DNA from: Gossypium raimondii
Taxonomy: Eukaryota > Streptophyta > Magnoliopsida > Malvales > Malvaceae
Direction of reading: 5' to 3'
Assembly (NCBI RefSeq): GCF_025698545.1
Contig: NC_068575.1
Coordinates: 55,561,980-55,625,979, forward strand
DNA length: 64,000 nucleotides
The notes beneath the pieces are model-generated. The model searched no databases. It worked only from the letters and a program-made list of their open reading frames with translations, and was not told the DNA's origin. Shown here in pieces: positions 33,989-46,948 of the stretch. A program made the translations under genes and the position numbers. Position 1 is the first letter of the stretch. Each line of letters opens with the position of its first letter.

Positions 33989-36885
33989 TGTAATAGCCTG
34001 AATATTCAGTGGTGTCGGAATGGTGATTCGAGATCACTAAATCTGACAAATGAGTAGAAAATATTATAAATTTAGTAAGTATAAGTTAAATGTGAAGTTA
34101 GAAAATTTTTTGAAATAGTGAATAGTGTACTAGGAATAAATATTAAAATAATTAAAATAAAAAACGAGGTATCGAGACCTTGAAGATTTTAAACCGAGCC
34201 ATAAATATTTTTATAAATATTTATAGAGTGTCATTGAGTTGGTATTAAAGTTTCGTTAGAAAATTTTAACGTTTGGATAGTTAATTAACTAAAAAGGACT
34301 AAATTGAAAACAGTGTAAAATTTGTTAAATTGTGATTAAATAGCTTAAGTGACTAATGAGGAGGGATTTAAAAGGCAATTAGGCCCAAATTTTATGGGCT
34401 GGACGGTTGGGTAAGAAAAATCAGCAGAATGTAAGTAGAAATAGGGGCAAAATTGGAAACTTAACAAATTAAACATTTAAAACAAAGACAAAAGTGAAAA
34501 ATCTAGAGATCTCTTCACAATTTATCAGCAAAAACGCCATAGGAGGTCTGAAACAAGCTGGTTTTTCATAAATTTGAATCATATAAGTTTAATTCTTGAT
34601 TATTTCTTCTAATTTTTGTGATTTTGATACTTTTACAATTAGGCCCAACTAATTATTTCATTAGTTTTTGATTTCATAGCTGATTTTGAAAGTTTCTATG
34701 AATACATGCTGGAAGTATATGATGAATGAACATGGAATTAAAGCTTTAATTTTGTTATATGATGATTTTATTAAGTAATTTTGATAGAAATTGATTTTAG
34801 GGACTTAATTGTGAAAAAGTTGGGAATTAAGGTTTGGTGTTGCGGTTTTGAGTATGAAAGGCTATGTAGTAGTATAAAATAGTTGGAAAAGGTGTTAATT
34901 GAGAAAAATTAGATCAATTGAGGGGTTAATTGAGTAGGGACCAAATTGTAAAAATTGTAAAGTTTGGGGTAAAAGTGTAATTTCGAAAATTTAAGGGCAT
35001 AAATTGTGAAATAGATTAGAATAGAATTATATGCTGATGAATGAATAAATTTTTATTTTAGATCGAGAACCCGAAGCAAGCCGAGGAAAAGAAAAAGTAG
35101 TTGATTAGTCCCTGAACTTTTGCAAATTCTGCAAATCGACCCAGGTAAGTTCATATGGCTGAAATTTAATGATTAAATATTAATTTCATGAATTATACAA
35201 TGTATGATGAAATGTATTTATTGTTGAAATGAGAATAAAATAAAAATGTGAAAATCGAATAAATGATCAAATTAAGTGGAACGCCGGATTTGAGTACTTC
35301 TGATCAAGTGACAAAGTGATAAGTGGTAGTTTTAGCTACATTTATCTGATCAAGTGACAAAGTGATAAGTGGCTACACTTATCTGATCAAGAAACAAAGT
35401 GATAAGTGGTTACACTTATCTGATCAAGAAACAAAGTGATAAGTGGTTACACTTATCTGATCAAGAGACAAAGTGATAAGTGGCTACACTTATCTGATCA
35501 AGTGATAAAGTGATAAGTGGTAGCTTCAGCTACACTTATCTGATCAAGTGGCAAAGTGATAAGTGGTAGCCTAGCTACACTTATCTGATCAAGGACAAGT
35601 GATAAGAGGTCATATGTCAAAGTGAAAATGAAGTACTCAATTTTCCGTAACCGTTCCTTAATTTTGATCAAGGATGGTAAGTGACAAATGGGCCCAAAGG
35701 AATTATGGTAAAAGAATAAGTAGTAGTGAGTTTATACCAAGGAACTCACCAAAGATTGTGGTTGACAGGTAAATTTAGTAATGGTGTATATTGTATAAGT
35801 GTACAAGTGTTTGGTAAGATTTATGTTTTATGCCTATGAACTTACTAAGCTTTTCTATAAGCTTACATGTGTGTGTTTATTGTTTTTGTAGATTAACTTA
35901 TTTATACATTCGGAGGATCGGATCTACATCAAGAATCACACTATCCAGATATACTCCGGTAGATTATGTTAAGCAACTTTTTGGATTTATATGGCATGTA
36001 TAGGGAATTGAAGTAAAAAGTAAATTTGAATGCTATGGTTGCGTTAGATATCGAAATATATACATGTTTTTAGTTTGAAATGGTTGATTGGTTGAACTTC
36101 ATTAGTATTTAAATGAGGTAGATGAAATACTGAAATTGGTTGTGATTTGAAATTTGCAGGGAAGGTTAGACAATTATAAAGGGGTTATATTGAAATTTTT
36201 TTAAAAATTGCAATGGAGCAGTTCTTGGACAGCAGCATTGATGTAACTTTTAAAAATCACCAAAAATAGTGGAAATAGAATTATAAGTTGAGTGAGATAT
36301 GAAATTAAAGCTGAAAGAGTCTACTTTCATATGAAAGAAGTGGAGTAAGCAAAAGAATTATATACTTTTAGATATTTGAATTTTAGTGAAACAGGGCAAG
36401 AATGTTTTGAAGTCCCTGTTCTGACTTTAGAAATTCATTAAAATTTTACAGAAGGAATTATGAGTTATAATTTATATGTATAGATTCCTTAATGAGTCTA
36501 TTTTCATTAGAAATAAGTTTAATCACCATATGAAGCCTTTAATAAGAGATAATTAAATTTTAGTGATGAGTGGTCAGGATAGTCGATTAGTGAAACAGGG
36601 GAGACTTCAACTAATAAACTGTACTAATTGGCTAAAGCAAAAATTCTGAAAAATTTATGGTGAATAGATATATGAGTCTAGTTTCAGGGAAAATTTACGG
36701 ATCTAAATTTCAAGTTTCGTAGCTTGAATTATAATTATTTTAGTGACTTCTGTACAGGTGGACAACTTTATTATGAATGATGAAATTAAATTTGAAAGTA
36801 AATTTTTATGCCCCGAACTTTTAAGTTAAGTCAAGTAACGCCTCATGCTCGACTCCGGCAACGGTATTGGGTAAGGGGTGTTACA
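33989..36885 (+). mobile_element. Element B: relative of A nested inside A, opposite orientation (2.9 kb)
   Basis: It starts TGTAATAGCCTGAATATTC and ends GGGTAAGGGGTGTTACA, with the exact target duplication GCCCA at 33984-33988 and 36886-36890. The 5' end (CAGTGGTGTCGGAATGGTGA, TCGAGATCACTAAATC) parallels A (AGTGGTGTCAAAAATAGTGG, TCGAGACCACTAAATC). It lacks the CACACGG-rich part of A and C, so it belongs to a different subfamily. No coding sequence. Confidence 0.85.
35285..35605 (+). repeat. Hairpin-rich minisatellite in element B
   Basis: About eight units of 36-48 bp, each with CTGATCAAGTGACAAAGTGA followed by TAAGTGG...CACTTAT. TAGCTACACTTATC and GATAAGTGGTAGCT are inverted, so each unit can fold on itself. 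Confidence 0.85.
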
Positions 36886-37839
36886 GCCCATGTCCATACT
36901 CGTGTAGCTCTCTGACTTGGGTCACATGGCTAATCACACGCCCGTGTGCTAGGCCGTGTGCAAAGTGCAGGGGTCACACGATCAAGCCACACGCCCGTGT
37001 GCTAGGCCGTGTGTTAAAACCTAAGCATTGTATTTTGAAATTTTAAGGTGCAGGGGACACACGGCCAGACCACACGCCCATGTGTCAGGCCATGTGTCAC
37101 ACACGGCTGAGACACACACCCGTGTCTTTGCCCGTGTAGACGAAAATAGGCCATTTTAAGGCCACTTTTCTCACCCTTTTTGATATCAACCTATACACAA
37201 CATTTCAATACATCAAATAGCCCCAATCAAGAAATCAACACAAGCCAAAAATCATGTTTTAAACATAATATATCATCACAAAACTCAATTGCCTAAGCTT
37301 ACCAAAATAACTTCATTCATTGATTTACCAAAACCTACTACTAAATACATGCATACAAACATATATATAAGTCATTCATAACCATACTTCAAATTTAACT
37401 CTTTTCCAATCCAGCCCTATACATGCCATATAAATCATAAAATGTATAACAAAATCTACTAGAGAAAACTGGATAGTGTGGGCCGATATGTTGATCCGAT
37501 CCTTCGAACTTCTTAAAAATCTACAAAGAACATTAAACGACACAAGTAAGTTTAATGAAACTTAGTAAGTTCGTTGGCTTTAAATATAAATCTTACCTAA
37601 CATACTATAATAATTCATTTAGGTAAATCATTTCATAAACATTTCCTGCCAATCACAACTTCGATTGATGAATTCACTTATTTAAGCTCAATATCAATAA
37701 TAACTTAAATTCTTCCACATTAATTCCATATGGCACTTACAGATCCTTGTCTAATTAGAGAACATCCTGCGGATTTGAGTACATCGTAAACAGAATCCCG
37801 AAGGCTGTACAGAATCACATAAGTGCTAAATAGAAACCC

Positions 37840-38050
37840 TTAAATGTTGAACGAAAGCTCATAGGAGCTGAACAGAAACCCATAGGAGCTGAACGGAAAC
37901 TCATAAGGGTTAATCTAAAGCTCAGAAAAGCTAAATTGAAACCCATTCGGGTTAAACTGAAGCTCAAAAGAGCTAAACTAAAACCCAGAAGGGTTAATCT
38001 GAAACTCATATGAGTTGACTAAAGCTCATGAGAGCTAAACGGAAAGCAAA
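37840..38050 (-). repeat. Minisatellite in element A
   Basis: About ten units of 20-22 bp alternate AAGCTCATAGGAGCTGAAC, GAAACCCATAGGAGCTGAAC and related forms. Many contain the inverted pair GCTC..GAGC. Confidence 0.8.
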
Positions 38051-39454
38051 CACTAGAGTTCGCAACAATTGCTGAACCTTGATTTACTTGGGAAATTTTT
38101 GCCGTCAATTCCTCTTTTGCACTTAACGACAATACTCAATCCTGTGTTCCGTTCACTTCGAACACTTGATCCAATTTCATAAATTTAATAATAAGTTTTT
38201 TTCAAAAAATGTTACGAATAAATACAAAATACCATTTATCAATTAACATATAACATTAAAATTTAACCATACGAACTTACCTGGGTTAAATTGTGGAATT
38301 TGTAGTGGTTAAGAGATTATTCGGCTATTTTCTCTTTTTCGCGTTGGTAAAAGGGCTCTTGATTTAAAATGTAAAATTATTCATTCATTAGCATATGTTT
38401 CAATTCTAATTCACTTCACCACTTATACCCCTCAATTTTTTAAATTGCACAATTACCCTAACTTTTACAGTTTTTACAATTTAGTCCCTCACCAATTAGC
38501 CCATCAAATAAGCTAATTTTTCCTCAAGTAACACTTTATCTAAATATTCTAAACAATTACACAACCTTTGATAAACATAATTTAATACCAAACCCTAAGA
38601 TTTAATCTTTTTCACAATTTGGTCCTAAAATCAATTTCCCTTAAAATCACTTGATAAAATCATCATATGACAAAATTAAAGCTTCAAATCCATGTTAATT
38701 CATCATAAACATCCAGCACTCATCAATGGTAACATTCAAGATTACTCATAAAATCAAAAACTAATGAATTAGATAGTTGGACCTAGTTGCAAAAGTCTTA
38801 AAAACACAACAATTTCAAGAAAAGAGTAAAAATTTGAACTCACATGTAGCAAAATATGAAAACCAGCTTCTTAAGGTTTCTTCAATGGTGTTTTTGGCTG
38901 AGAATTATGAAGAAATGTCTAGACATTCAATTAAATCTTATTTTTAACTATTAAGTTTTATTTCATTTCCAATTTTACCCTCTGTTCACACTAATTTCAT
39001 GATTTTTCTACAATCATGCCATCCAGCCTCTTATTTTATGCTTATTTACCCTTCAAGTCCTTCCTCATTTAACATTTAGGCTATTTTATCACTTTAGCAA
39101 GTTTTACACCTTTTTAAATTTAGTCATTTTAATTAATTAACTATCAAAACGTTAAAATTTTCTAACAAAACTTTAATACTAACTTAATAACACTCCGTAA
39201 ATATTTATAAAAATATTTACGGCTCATTTTATGAAATTGAGGTCTCGATATCTCGTTTTCGAAACTAACTAATCTAATAAATTCTTCTAAATAAAAAATT
39301 ACTAATTCAAAAGTCTTCTAAAATCATACTTGACTCATAAATAATAATTAATAAAATTTTCGAACTCACTCATCGGATTTAGTGGTCTCGAACCACTATT
39401 TTTGACACCACTAAAAATTGGGTTGTTACACTCTAACATTCACCCAGCTTCTTA

Positions 39455-40770
39455 ATAGGTAAGACCCGAAGTAAACTACGAAATCGAGCAAAAGTAGAAA
39501 CAGATAATGGTTTTGTGAGAATATCAGCAACTTGGTCATAGTCCGGCACTTCGCTGTCAACTAAAAAACCATCAGCCATATTTTTGTGAATAAAAAATAG
39601 ATCAAGTTCGACATGTTTGAATTTGGAGTGTAGGACCGGATTGGCGGCAACTTCTACTGCATTAGAATTGTATCACCAAACAGCCGGTGGATCAACGAAA
39701 CTGATATGTAGTTTTTTTAGAAGTGAGAGTAACCAAGTAATATCACTGGAAACAGTTGCAAGACACCGATATTCAGCCTCATCCATAAACTTAGAACACC
39801 AGGAGATAGGTGTATGACCCAAGTAGACACAATAGCCTGTCGTAGACCAGCGGTCATCAAAATCTAGTTCCTAGTTGGCATCAATATATCCAACTAAAGA
39901 CAATCTATCAGATGGTCGAAAAACTAACCCATGATTAATAGTGCCATGTAAATGTCGAGAGATCCTTTTCAGAGCTACCATATGTACTGTAGTAGGTGCA
40001 TGCATGAATTGACAAATACGATTTACCGCATAAGCTATATCAGACCTAGTTAAGACCACATATTGGAGTGCACCAACAAGATTTCGATACTCAGTGGGAT
40101 CATCAAGACGATCTCCCTCATCTTTAGACAAAGTAGAAGAACTGACCATCGGGGTATAAACACTTTTTGCACTAGCTAAAGAACTCCTGTCGAGCATATC
40201 CCAGATATATTTGTATTGACATAAGTGGAGATTCCCCGTGGAAGATCGAGTGACTTCAATGCCTAAGAAGAAGTGAAGCTCGCCCATGTCTTTAAGGGAA
40301 AACTTTTTATGTAGCTACTGAATAAAACTATTTATACCAACGGCCGAACTTCCAGTAATAATAATATCATCCACATAGACCAAAACATAAATGATGTAGT
40401 CGAACATAACTCGAACAAATAAGGATGTATCAGACTTATATAAGACAAAACCACTAGAAAAAAAATGCTTCAATTTATTAAACCAGGCGCGCGGAGCTTG
40501 TCGTAATCTATATAACGCCTTTGTCAGACGACACACCAATGGCTCGCTATTTTGTCCAGACTGAACAGAGCCCGGCGGTTGTTGCATGAATACTTCATTA
40601 GTGAGATCCCTATTTAAAAAGGTATTATTCACAACGACCTGACGAAGTTGCCAACCATTGGAGATGATGATTGATAATATGGTTCGGATAGTAGCAGGTT
40701 TGACCACCAGACTAAACATTTCTCTGAAGTCATTCCCGACTACCTGTGAATAGCCCTTTGCCACCAATCG
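39455..40770 (-). pseudogene. Copia reverse transcriptase and RNase H, broken
   Basis: On the minus strand, the RT part (40767-40315) reads MVAKGYSQ, a degenerate VVNNTFLNRDL, RLRQAPRAWF and the active-site YVDDIIITG (near 40377-40351). A stop/frameshift separates it from 40287-39871 (MGELHFFLGIEV, YRNLVGALQYV). RNase H follows to about 39455, with SKFMDEAEYRCLA. Several substitutions at normally fixed sites agree with inactivity. Confidence 0.9.
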
Positions 40771-42428
40771 AGCCTTTTACCGAGCTACCGTACCATCAGG
40801 ATTTTTCTTGATTTTGAAAAGCCATTAACACCCAATCATCTTACAACCACGAGGTAACTCAACAAGCTCCCAAGTAAAGTTAGCTTTAAATAATCAAATT
40901 CAGCTTGTACTGCTGATTTCCAATCTGGATTAACAAGAGCCTCCTCAGTTGTGCGTGGCTCAAAATTAGTAGTTTTAACAGTTAAAACATTAGGTTTAAA
41001 AATACCAGTCTTAGATCGAGTCATCATAAAATGAGTATTTTTTGGAAGAATAGGCGGAGTGGCCGAAGATACATTAATTGGACCAGGACAACTATCCCTA
41101 TTTGACGAGGCGAAAAGATGGTAGATCATATGATTAGAATTTACTTCAATTGTCGTTTCGGCCGACATAGACTATATGAGGCCATAGTTAACCTGTAATT
41201 CAACCGACACAGATTGTCGGGGACAACAAGTGAGAGCAGAATGGGAAGTGGCAATAGACGAAGCTGCAGTCGTCGTGGACCAAGAAGGCTGAATAAGAGG
41301 AACATATGTGATACAGGGACTATATTGGACAGTGTCCGATGCAGGTGAATGAACAAGAAACGACGTTCATCAAAAATAACGTGATGAAAGAGAATGACCT
41401 TACCATCTGGTGTGAGACAATAATAGCATATATGTTGTGAACTGTACCCTAAGAATGTACATAGCTGGAAACAAAAATCTAATTTGTGACGCAAAAACGG
41501 GCGTAGATACAGGAAACAACAACAACCAAACACCCTTAAATGATCATATACAGGTTCACGACCATGAAGAGCCTTATACAGAGACTATCCTTTCAGAACC
41601 GAAGTAGGGAGACGGTTTATGAGGTGAACAACACTAGAGAAAGCATATCCCCAGTAATCCATAGGCAAATTGGCTAGGGCCAAAAGAGTAATATCGGTTT
41701 CAATTATGTGTCAATATTTACGCTCAGCAACACTTTTTTATTCGGACGTATGTGGATAAAAAAGACGATGAAGAATACTATGATTAGCCAAAACCGATGC
41801 GAAGGCACGGAATAGACCTCTCAGTCACTTTGAAATTTTTTAATTTCCTTTGTAAACTGCGTTTTGACCATTTTCTGAAACTGAAGAAAACACTCAACTG
41901 CTTGAGATTTACATTGAATCAGACAAATCTATGTGAAACGACTACACATGTCAATAAACGAAACATAGTATAGTTTACCCCCACAGACAACAGAAGCCGA
42001 CCCCTACAAATCAGAAACAACCAAATCAAATAAATCCATATTCAGTAGTAGAGTGTGAAAACGGTAATTTATGTGATTTCCCTTTTTGACATGCAATACA
42101 GATATTATCAAGACATTTTTTATTAGTAACAATTTGACATTTATTAAGAACAAGTTTCACAGTTGAGGCAGAAGGATGACCAAATCTTTGGTGCCATAAT
42201 GTAAAAACATCATCAGTGTTAGTCCAATCTTGGATCCCAGTGTTGTGAATAGACGGAGCCAGACCAGATGAAATAGACGGAACAACTGAAAAGTGGTAGA
42301 GACCATCACGAGTGTGGCCCCACAGTAAAATTTCCTGTGTCTGGATGTTCTTAATAACATAATAAGACGGATGAAATTTAAAAAAAAACATTATTATCAT
42401 TAGTAAACTGAGAAACAGACATATGATT
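40771..42428 (-). pseudogene. Copia integrase region, broken
   Basis: The gag-pre-integrase zinc finger is at 42300-42040 (HQRFGH..., then CIACQKGKSHKLPF, an H-x4-H...C-x2-C set). The catalytic core is fragmented by stops between about 42000 and 41540. The C-terminal part (FLGYSSQH, then CYYCLTPDGK) is at 41500-41360. Element C separates this from the protease. Confidence 0.85.
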
Positions 42429-43579
42429 TGTAACAACCCGTTTTCAGTGAAACTGGAACAGTGGTTTTGGGACAACAAATTTGAGTCTGTAAAAAATATT
42501 TTAAAATTATTTTATGGTTTAACGTATGATACAAAAATCGTATAAAAATTTCGTTAAGAAAATTTTATCAATTACATGTTTAATTAGATAGAAATGACCA
42601 AATTGCATAAAATGTAAAAGTTGAATTCTAGTAGCTAAAGGGATCAAATAGCTATAGAATTCAAAATTAGAGTCCTTATATGACAAATAGATCATCAAGA
42701 AGAGTTAGTAGATAAGTATGATTAGTTATCAATGGAAAATTAGAAAACAAAAGGATAAAATTGGAAAGATAATAAATAATAAAATAAAGAAAAATATCAT
42801 CATTTATCATCATCTTTCCCAAATAAAATATGGAAACCCTAGCCATGGAGAATTGAAGAAAGATAAACTTATTTGGCCTAATTAGGTGAGCATTCAAGAC
42901 TCGTTTTAATGATTTTTATATTTCGATATCGTAATAGCTTAATCTAGCTATCTCGAGAATTAATTTGCAAAGTTATCAAATTAATAGGGTTTTTCATGAA
43001 AGAATATAGATAAATTATGAAATTTATGGTAGAAAATGAAAGGTTGTTGATAGATAAATAACTTTTGTAAAGTGAATTTTGATGAAATTGTGATTTAGGG
43101 ACTAAATTGTAAATATGTAAAATTTATGAAAAAATTCTAAATTTTATGAATTACATGGGCTGCAAATGTTATATGTATAAATCGTCTAGGTTTGGGATAA
43201 ATATTAAATTGTATGAATTTCATTTTCAAGCCTAAAGATGAAACCGTCATTAATTAAAAGTATAGGGCAAAATGATAATTTTTCCTATGATGTGAATTGA
43301 ATTGAATTGATTATTAATTGTATTAAATTAAGTTAAATTTACTCGTAGAGATCTGGATAACTCAAATACGAAGCTAGATCGTGAAAAAGATAAAGTGTCG
43401 GATTAGTAAATTTTAAATACACAAACATTTGTCAAGGTAAGTTCGTGTAACTAAATTGTATATTTATATGTTTTAAATTTAATGTTATGTATTTGAAATG
43501 TATATGTGCCATGTATATAAAAACCATCACATATCCAACGATGTTTGATAAATATTAAGTCTCGTTTAAGATAAATAAG

Positions 43580-43906
43580 ATTCGATGGATACAGGGTTCC
43601 CGAATTGATTGTGGTCCTACATATGTTGCGGACACATCATAGCTCAAAAGAGCATCCCGATATTATCCCTCTCGAACTTCCTGTTATATGGTTCCTGCGA
43701 GCTTCCCGTTAATAGCTCTTCGAAGCATCCCGATCGGTTGTGATCCTGTATATGTTGTGGACACACCGTAGCTCTTATGAGTGTCCTGTTATATGGCTCT
43801 TCGTGAGCTTCCCAATTAAAAGCTCTTTGTGAGCTTCTTGTTAATAGCTCTCCGGAGCTTCCAGATATGACTCGCTTGAACTTTTCGATATATGGCTATC
43901 AAAAGC
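43580..43906 (+). repeat. Minisatellite in element C (continues at 45411-45520)
   Basis: Irregular 20-25-bp units of the type GAGCTTCCCGTTAATAGCTC and CGAAGCATCCCGATCGG. It is interrupted by LTR D. Confidence 0.75.
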
Positions 43907-45410
43907 TGTTAGAGTATGCTCAAAGATCAATCATGAGATGGTTGTAATAACATACTTGATTTATCATGTTTATTAATATAAGGTGTTACCATTATTATTT
44001 TAGTTTCTTTTTTGTGTGTATAAATAAACTGTTTTATAATAATGTCCTAAGAATAATATGATTATTCTTAAGAGGTCATTAGTCAAGTATTATTGTTGGC
44101 TAGGACAACAATAATGCATTAAGACTAACATGTAGTTGATTGATGATAAAGAGTTATCATTGATATGGAATGTCAAAATCGATGCATAAATATGTGTGTT
44201 AGAGAACAACATATTGGACTGACCCGTTATGAGTATGTTTCTTGGATTATTATGTAATTGTCACAACATTACTCATAGTGATTAATATGTATATGATCCT
44301 CAAACTTGAGATCATCATAATCCCAACATCGTGAGTTGTATATTTTGATACAGTCAAACGTACACCGTAACTAGTTGTTCTATAAAGGCTGATGTTGGAT
44401 ATACCACGATTTGTGTAGAGGGATATGGTTGATCGATATAAGATAAGTCCCTCTTACATAATGGGAGTAATATCTTAGGCCACTTGATTGAGTGAGACTA
44501 GAAATGCATAACCATGCTCAAATAAGCTGATATGAGATGTCATACTTATTTGTATATCATAGTCTACTTAAGATATCAAGGAACATGGAATGGACTATAC
44601 AAGTGTGACTATTCCATGACATGTGTCCAATCCAGAGATAAAGGACTTAAGGATTATTGCATGAAAGGTTAATCATAAAAAGGTTATGTCGAATCATGAT
44701 TTCTTGTGACTTAGGTAGCAATTATGCATTGCTAGGTGTCACTCATTATTTGTAACATTGGAATCGTTCTAGTGTTACTGCTAACGTTACAAGAACCTAC
44801 AGCGTCACACCCTATAGTTGAAATGAACGGAATAAAACATAGTTGGTATTGTGTTTGATTGTCACTTGAATTAAACTAATTATAGAATTAATTTAATTGG
44901 GTAATCAAATATCGAATACATTATATGTACAAGGTTGTTGTACGAATAATGAGAACATAAATTTGGTTCGAATATAAATTCAAATAAATATATAGTTTAC
45001 CGAAATCATTGTTATAATTAATGTCATTATAATTTTCGGTTTAAAAACATTGTTATATTTATTTAATTTCTAGGAACCCTAAAAATAGATATAAAATCTT
45101 GTTTTTTCTTTGCTTGGTGGGTCTAGTAGCCGTCAAAACAAAGTCTTTTCCAAAACAATTTTGGGGATTCCTTCCTTTCATTATCAACTGGGTGGATTAC
45201 ATAGAGGCTGGAGTCACAATAGATTGTGGCTTGGTTCGATAGTAGATTAGATTACTCGTAGCCGAGGCGTCGTTATCTACTCAGAATAAAGATTCGGTAA
45301 TTTCAAAACCTTTATTTTACCCCAATTCGTTCCTCACACATGGATCCATGATTAGGATCGCCAGATGTTTTATTTTTTCGCCGCGCCGTAGGGGTGCCGG
45401 CGTTCCAACA
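43907..45410 (+). mobile_element. Element D: 1.5-kb solo LTR of a copia family inside C
   Basis: It runs from TGTTAGAGTATGCTCAAAG to GGGTGCCGGCGTTCCAACA. Flanks are AAAGC and GAAGC (4 of 5 matching). The terminus CGCCGTAGGGGTGCCGGCG resembles LTR ends of SIRE/Maximus-type copia elements. No internal coding region and one copy only, so a solo LTR left by recombination is likely. Confidence 0.75.
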
Positions 45411-45724
45411 GAAGCTTCGTAATTAATGGCTCTTCGAAGCTACTCGTTATTGGCTCGCATGAGCTTCCCATTATAAAGCCCAGATGAGCTTCCCGTTATA
45501 TGGCTCGAGAGAATGATTTTGTGCTCTAAGGAGTACTCCCGAATATGAATTGATGGAGTTCAAATTCGTACACTTCATGTGTACTACCCTTGTATCCATC
45601 GATAATTTAAATGATTCAATAAGTAAAGTTCTGATGTGAGATGATATGAATTCAACATGAATTACTATAAGAAATATTTAAAATACAAAGATATGATATG
45701 TACATGTTCATAGATACTTGAAGT

Positions 45725-46948
45725 TAGGGGTGAGCATTCGATCGAATCGAATCGAATCGAAAATTTTTGAGTTAATCGAGTTTTCGAATCTCATTTTATC
45801 ATCCTAACTTTATTTGAAGTTTTCTTGAATCGAGTCGAGTGAGATGGAATTCGAATCGAATCGAATCGAATATATTTGTTCGAGTTAAATTTTAAAAAGT
45901 AATTTTGGGTCCTTGTAACCATTGTCACCCATCGTAATAAATTTTGTCCAACTTAATCAAAATTTTTATTAACTTTCATCACTTCATAATTTATTTATTA
46001 ATTTTTTATATACTGGTTATCTTCTTTGCTTGCTTAGTTGTTTCAATTATCTTCAGATTCTTGTCACTATGTATTTTAGAATTAAAAATATATTAAATGT
46101 AAAAATATGATTTTTAATAAAAGTTATTTTAAAAATAAAATGTGAAATTGATACCAATATAAAATTTTAACACGAATATTTTATGGCATAATTAATTATT
46201 CAATTTTAATATAAATATTCAATATGACTAAACAATTCAATAATATAAATAATATAAAATGTGAAATTTAATTTAATAATATAAATAGTAGATATAAATA
46301 AAATTATTACTATTTATGTTTAGTGATTTTTTTGGATATTTTGATTTTTTATTTGGGAGTAAAGGGTGAAAAGTAAAAGTTTAGGGAAAAATAAAACTTT
46401 TGGGGAATAAAAGTTTGAGGAAAGTAAATAGGGGAGTAAAATTTTGGAGGAAAATATTAAAAAATTTGGAGAGGGAGGGTTTGGGATAGATGGGAGGTGG
46501 GATGGGAAGGAATAAAAGTTTTAGGGAAAAGTGGGAGGAGAAAAATTTTGGGGAAAATAAAAGGTTTTGAGGGTTTTGGGAGTAAAATTTTGAGAAAAAT
46601 AAATGAGAGAGTAAAATTTTGGTGGGAAATAGATTTTGGGTAGATTGGGGGTTGGGAGGAGGGAGTAAAAGTTTTAGGGGAAAGTGGGAAGGAGTAAAAG
46701 TTTTGAGGGAAAAGTAAAAAGGTTTGGGAGTTTGGGGTAAAAATGTAAAATATTATAGTTTGATATTCGAATTATTCGAATTATTCGAGTTATTCGAATT
46801 CGAAAACTCAACTCAATTCGAACTCGAAATTCGAAAAAAAATTGAGTTGATTCGAATAACTCGATTAACTCGAATAACTCGATTCGTTTAACTCGATATT
46901 TAATTTTTTTCAATTTTTTCGAGTCGAATCGAGTTTTGCTCACCCCTA
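45725..46948. mobile_element. Element E: non-autonomous hAT element inside C
   Basis: The inverted ends are TAGGGGTGAGCA and TGCTCACCCCTA, and the exact 8-bp target duplication CTTGAAGT is at 45717-45724 and 46949-46956. Both ends continue into TCGAATCGAATCGA-type repeats. The interior at 46330-46740 is strongly purine-rich on the plus strand, with GGAGTAAAAGTTTTAGGG-like repeats. No transposase. Confidence 0.92.

Larger units (their letters stand above)
33648..39430 (-). mobile_element. Element A: LTR-like unit (net 2.88 kb) inserted in the copia LTR
   Basis: On the minus strand it starts TGTAACAACCCAATTTTTAG at 39430 and ends GGGTTAGGGGTGTTACA at 33648. The exact 5-bp target duplication CTCTA is at 33643-33647 and 39431-39435. 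The TG..CA ends and 5-bp duplication mark an LTR. With no coding region and only one start and one end, it is best read as a solo LTR (or non-autonomous unit) of a Gypsy-type family with long LTRs. It has a minisatellite at 37840-38050 and CACACGG/CCGTGTG-rich sequence at 36891-37150 and 33880-33983. It contains element B. Confidence 0.85.

Noticed and set aside
35285..35605. Possible CRISPR-like regular repeats
   Set aside because: Plant DNA; the units are contiguous and variable, without unique spacers.
37815..38009. Minus-strand repeat protein frame (MSFRLTLLGFS type)
   Set aside because: Translation of the minisatellite in element A, not a gene.
39617..39817. Plus-strand frame in the copia RNase H region
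   Set aside because: Antisense to broken RNase H.
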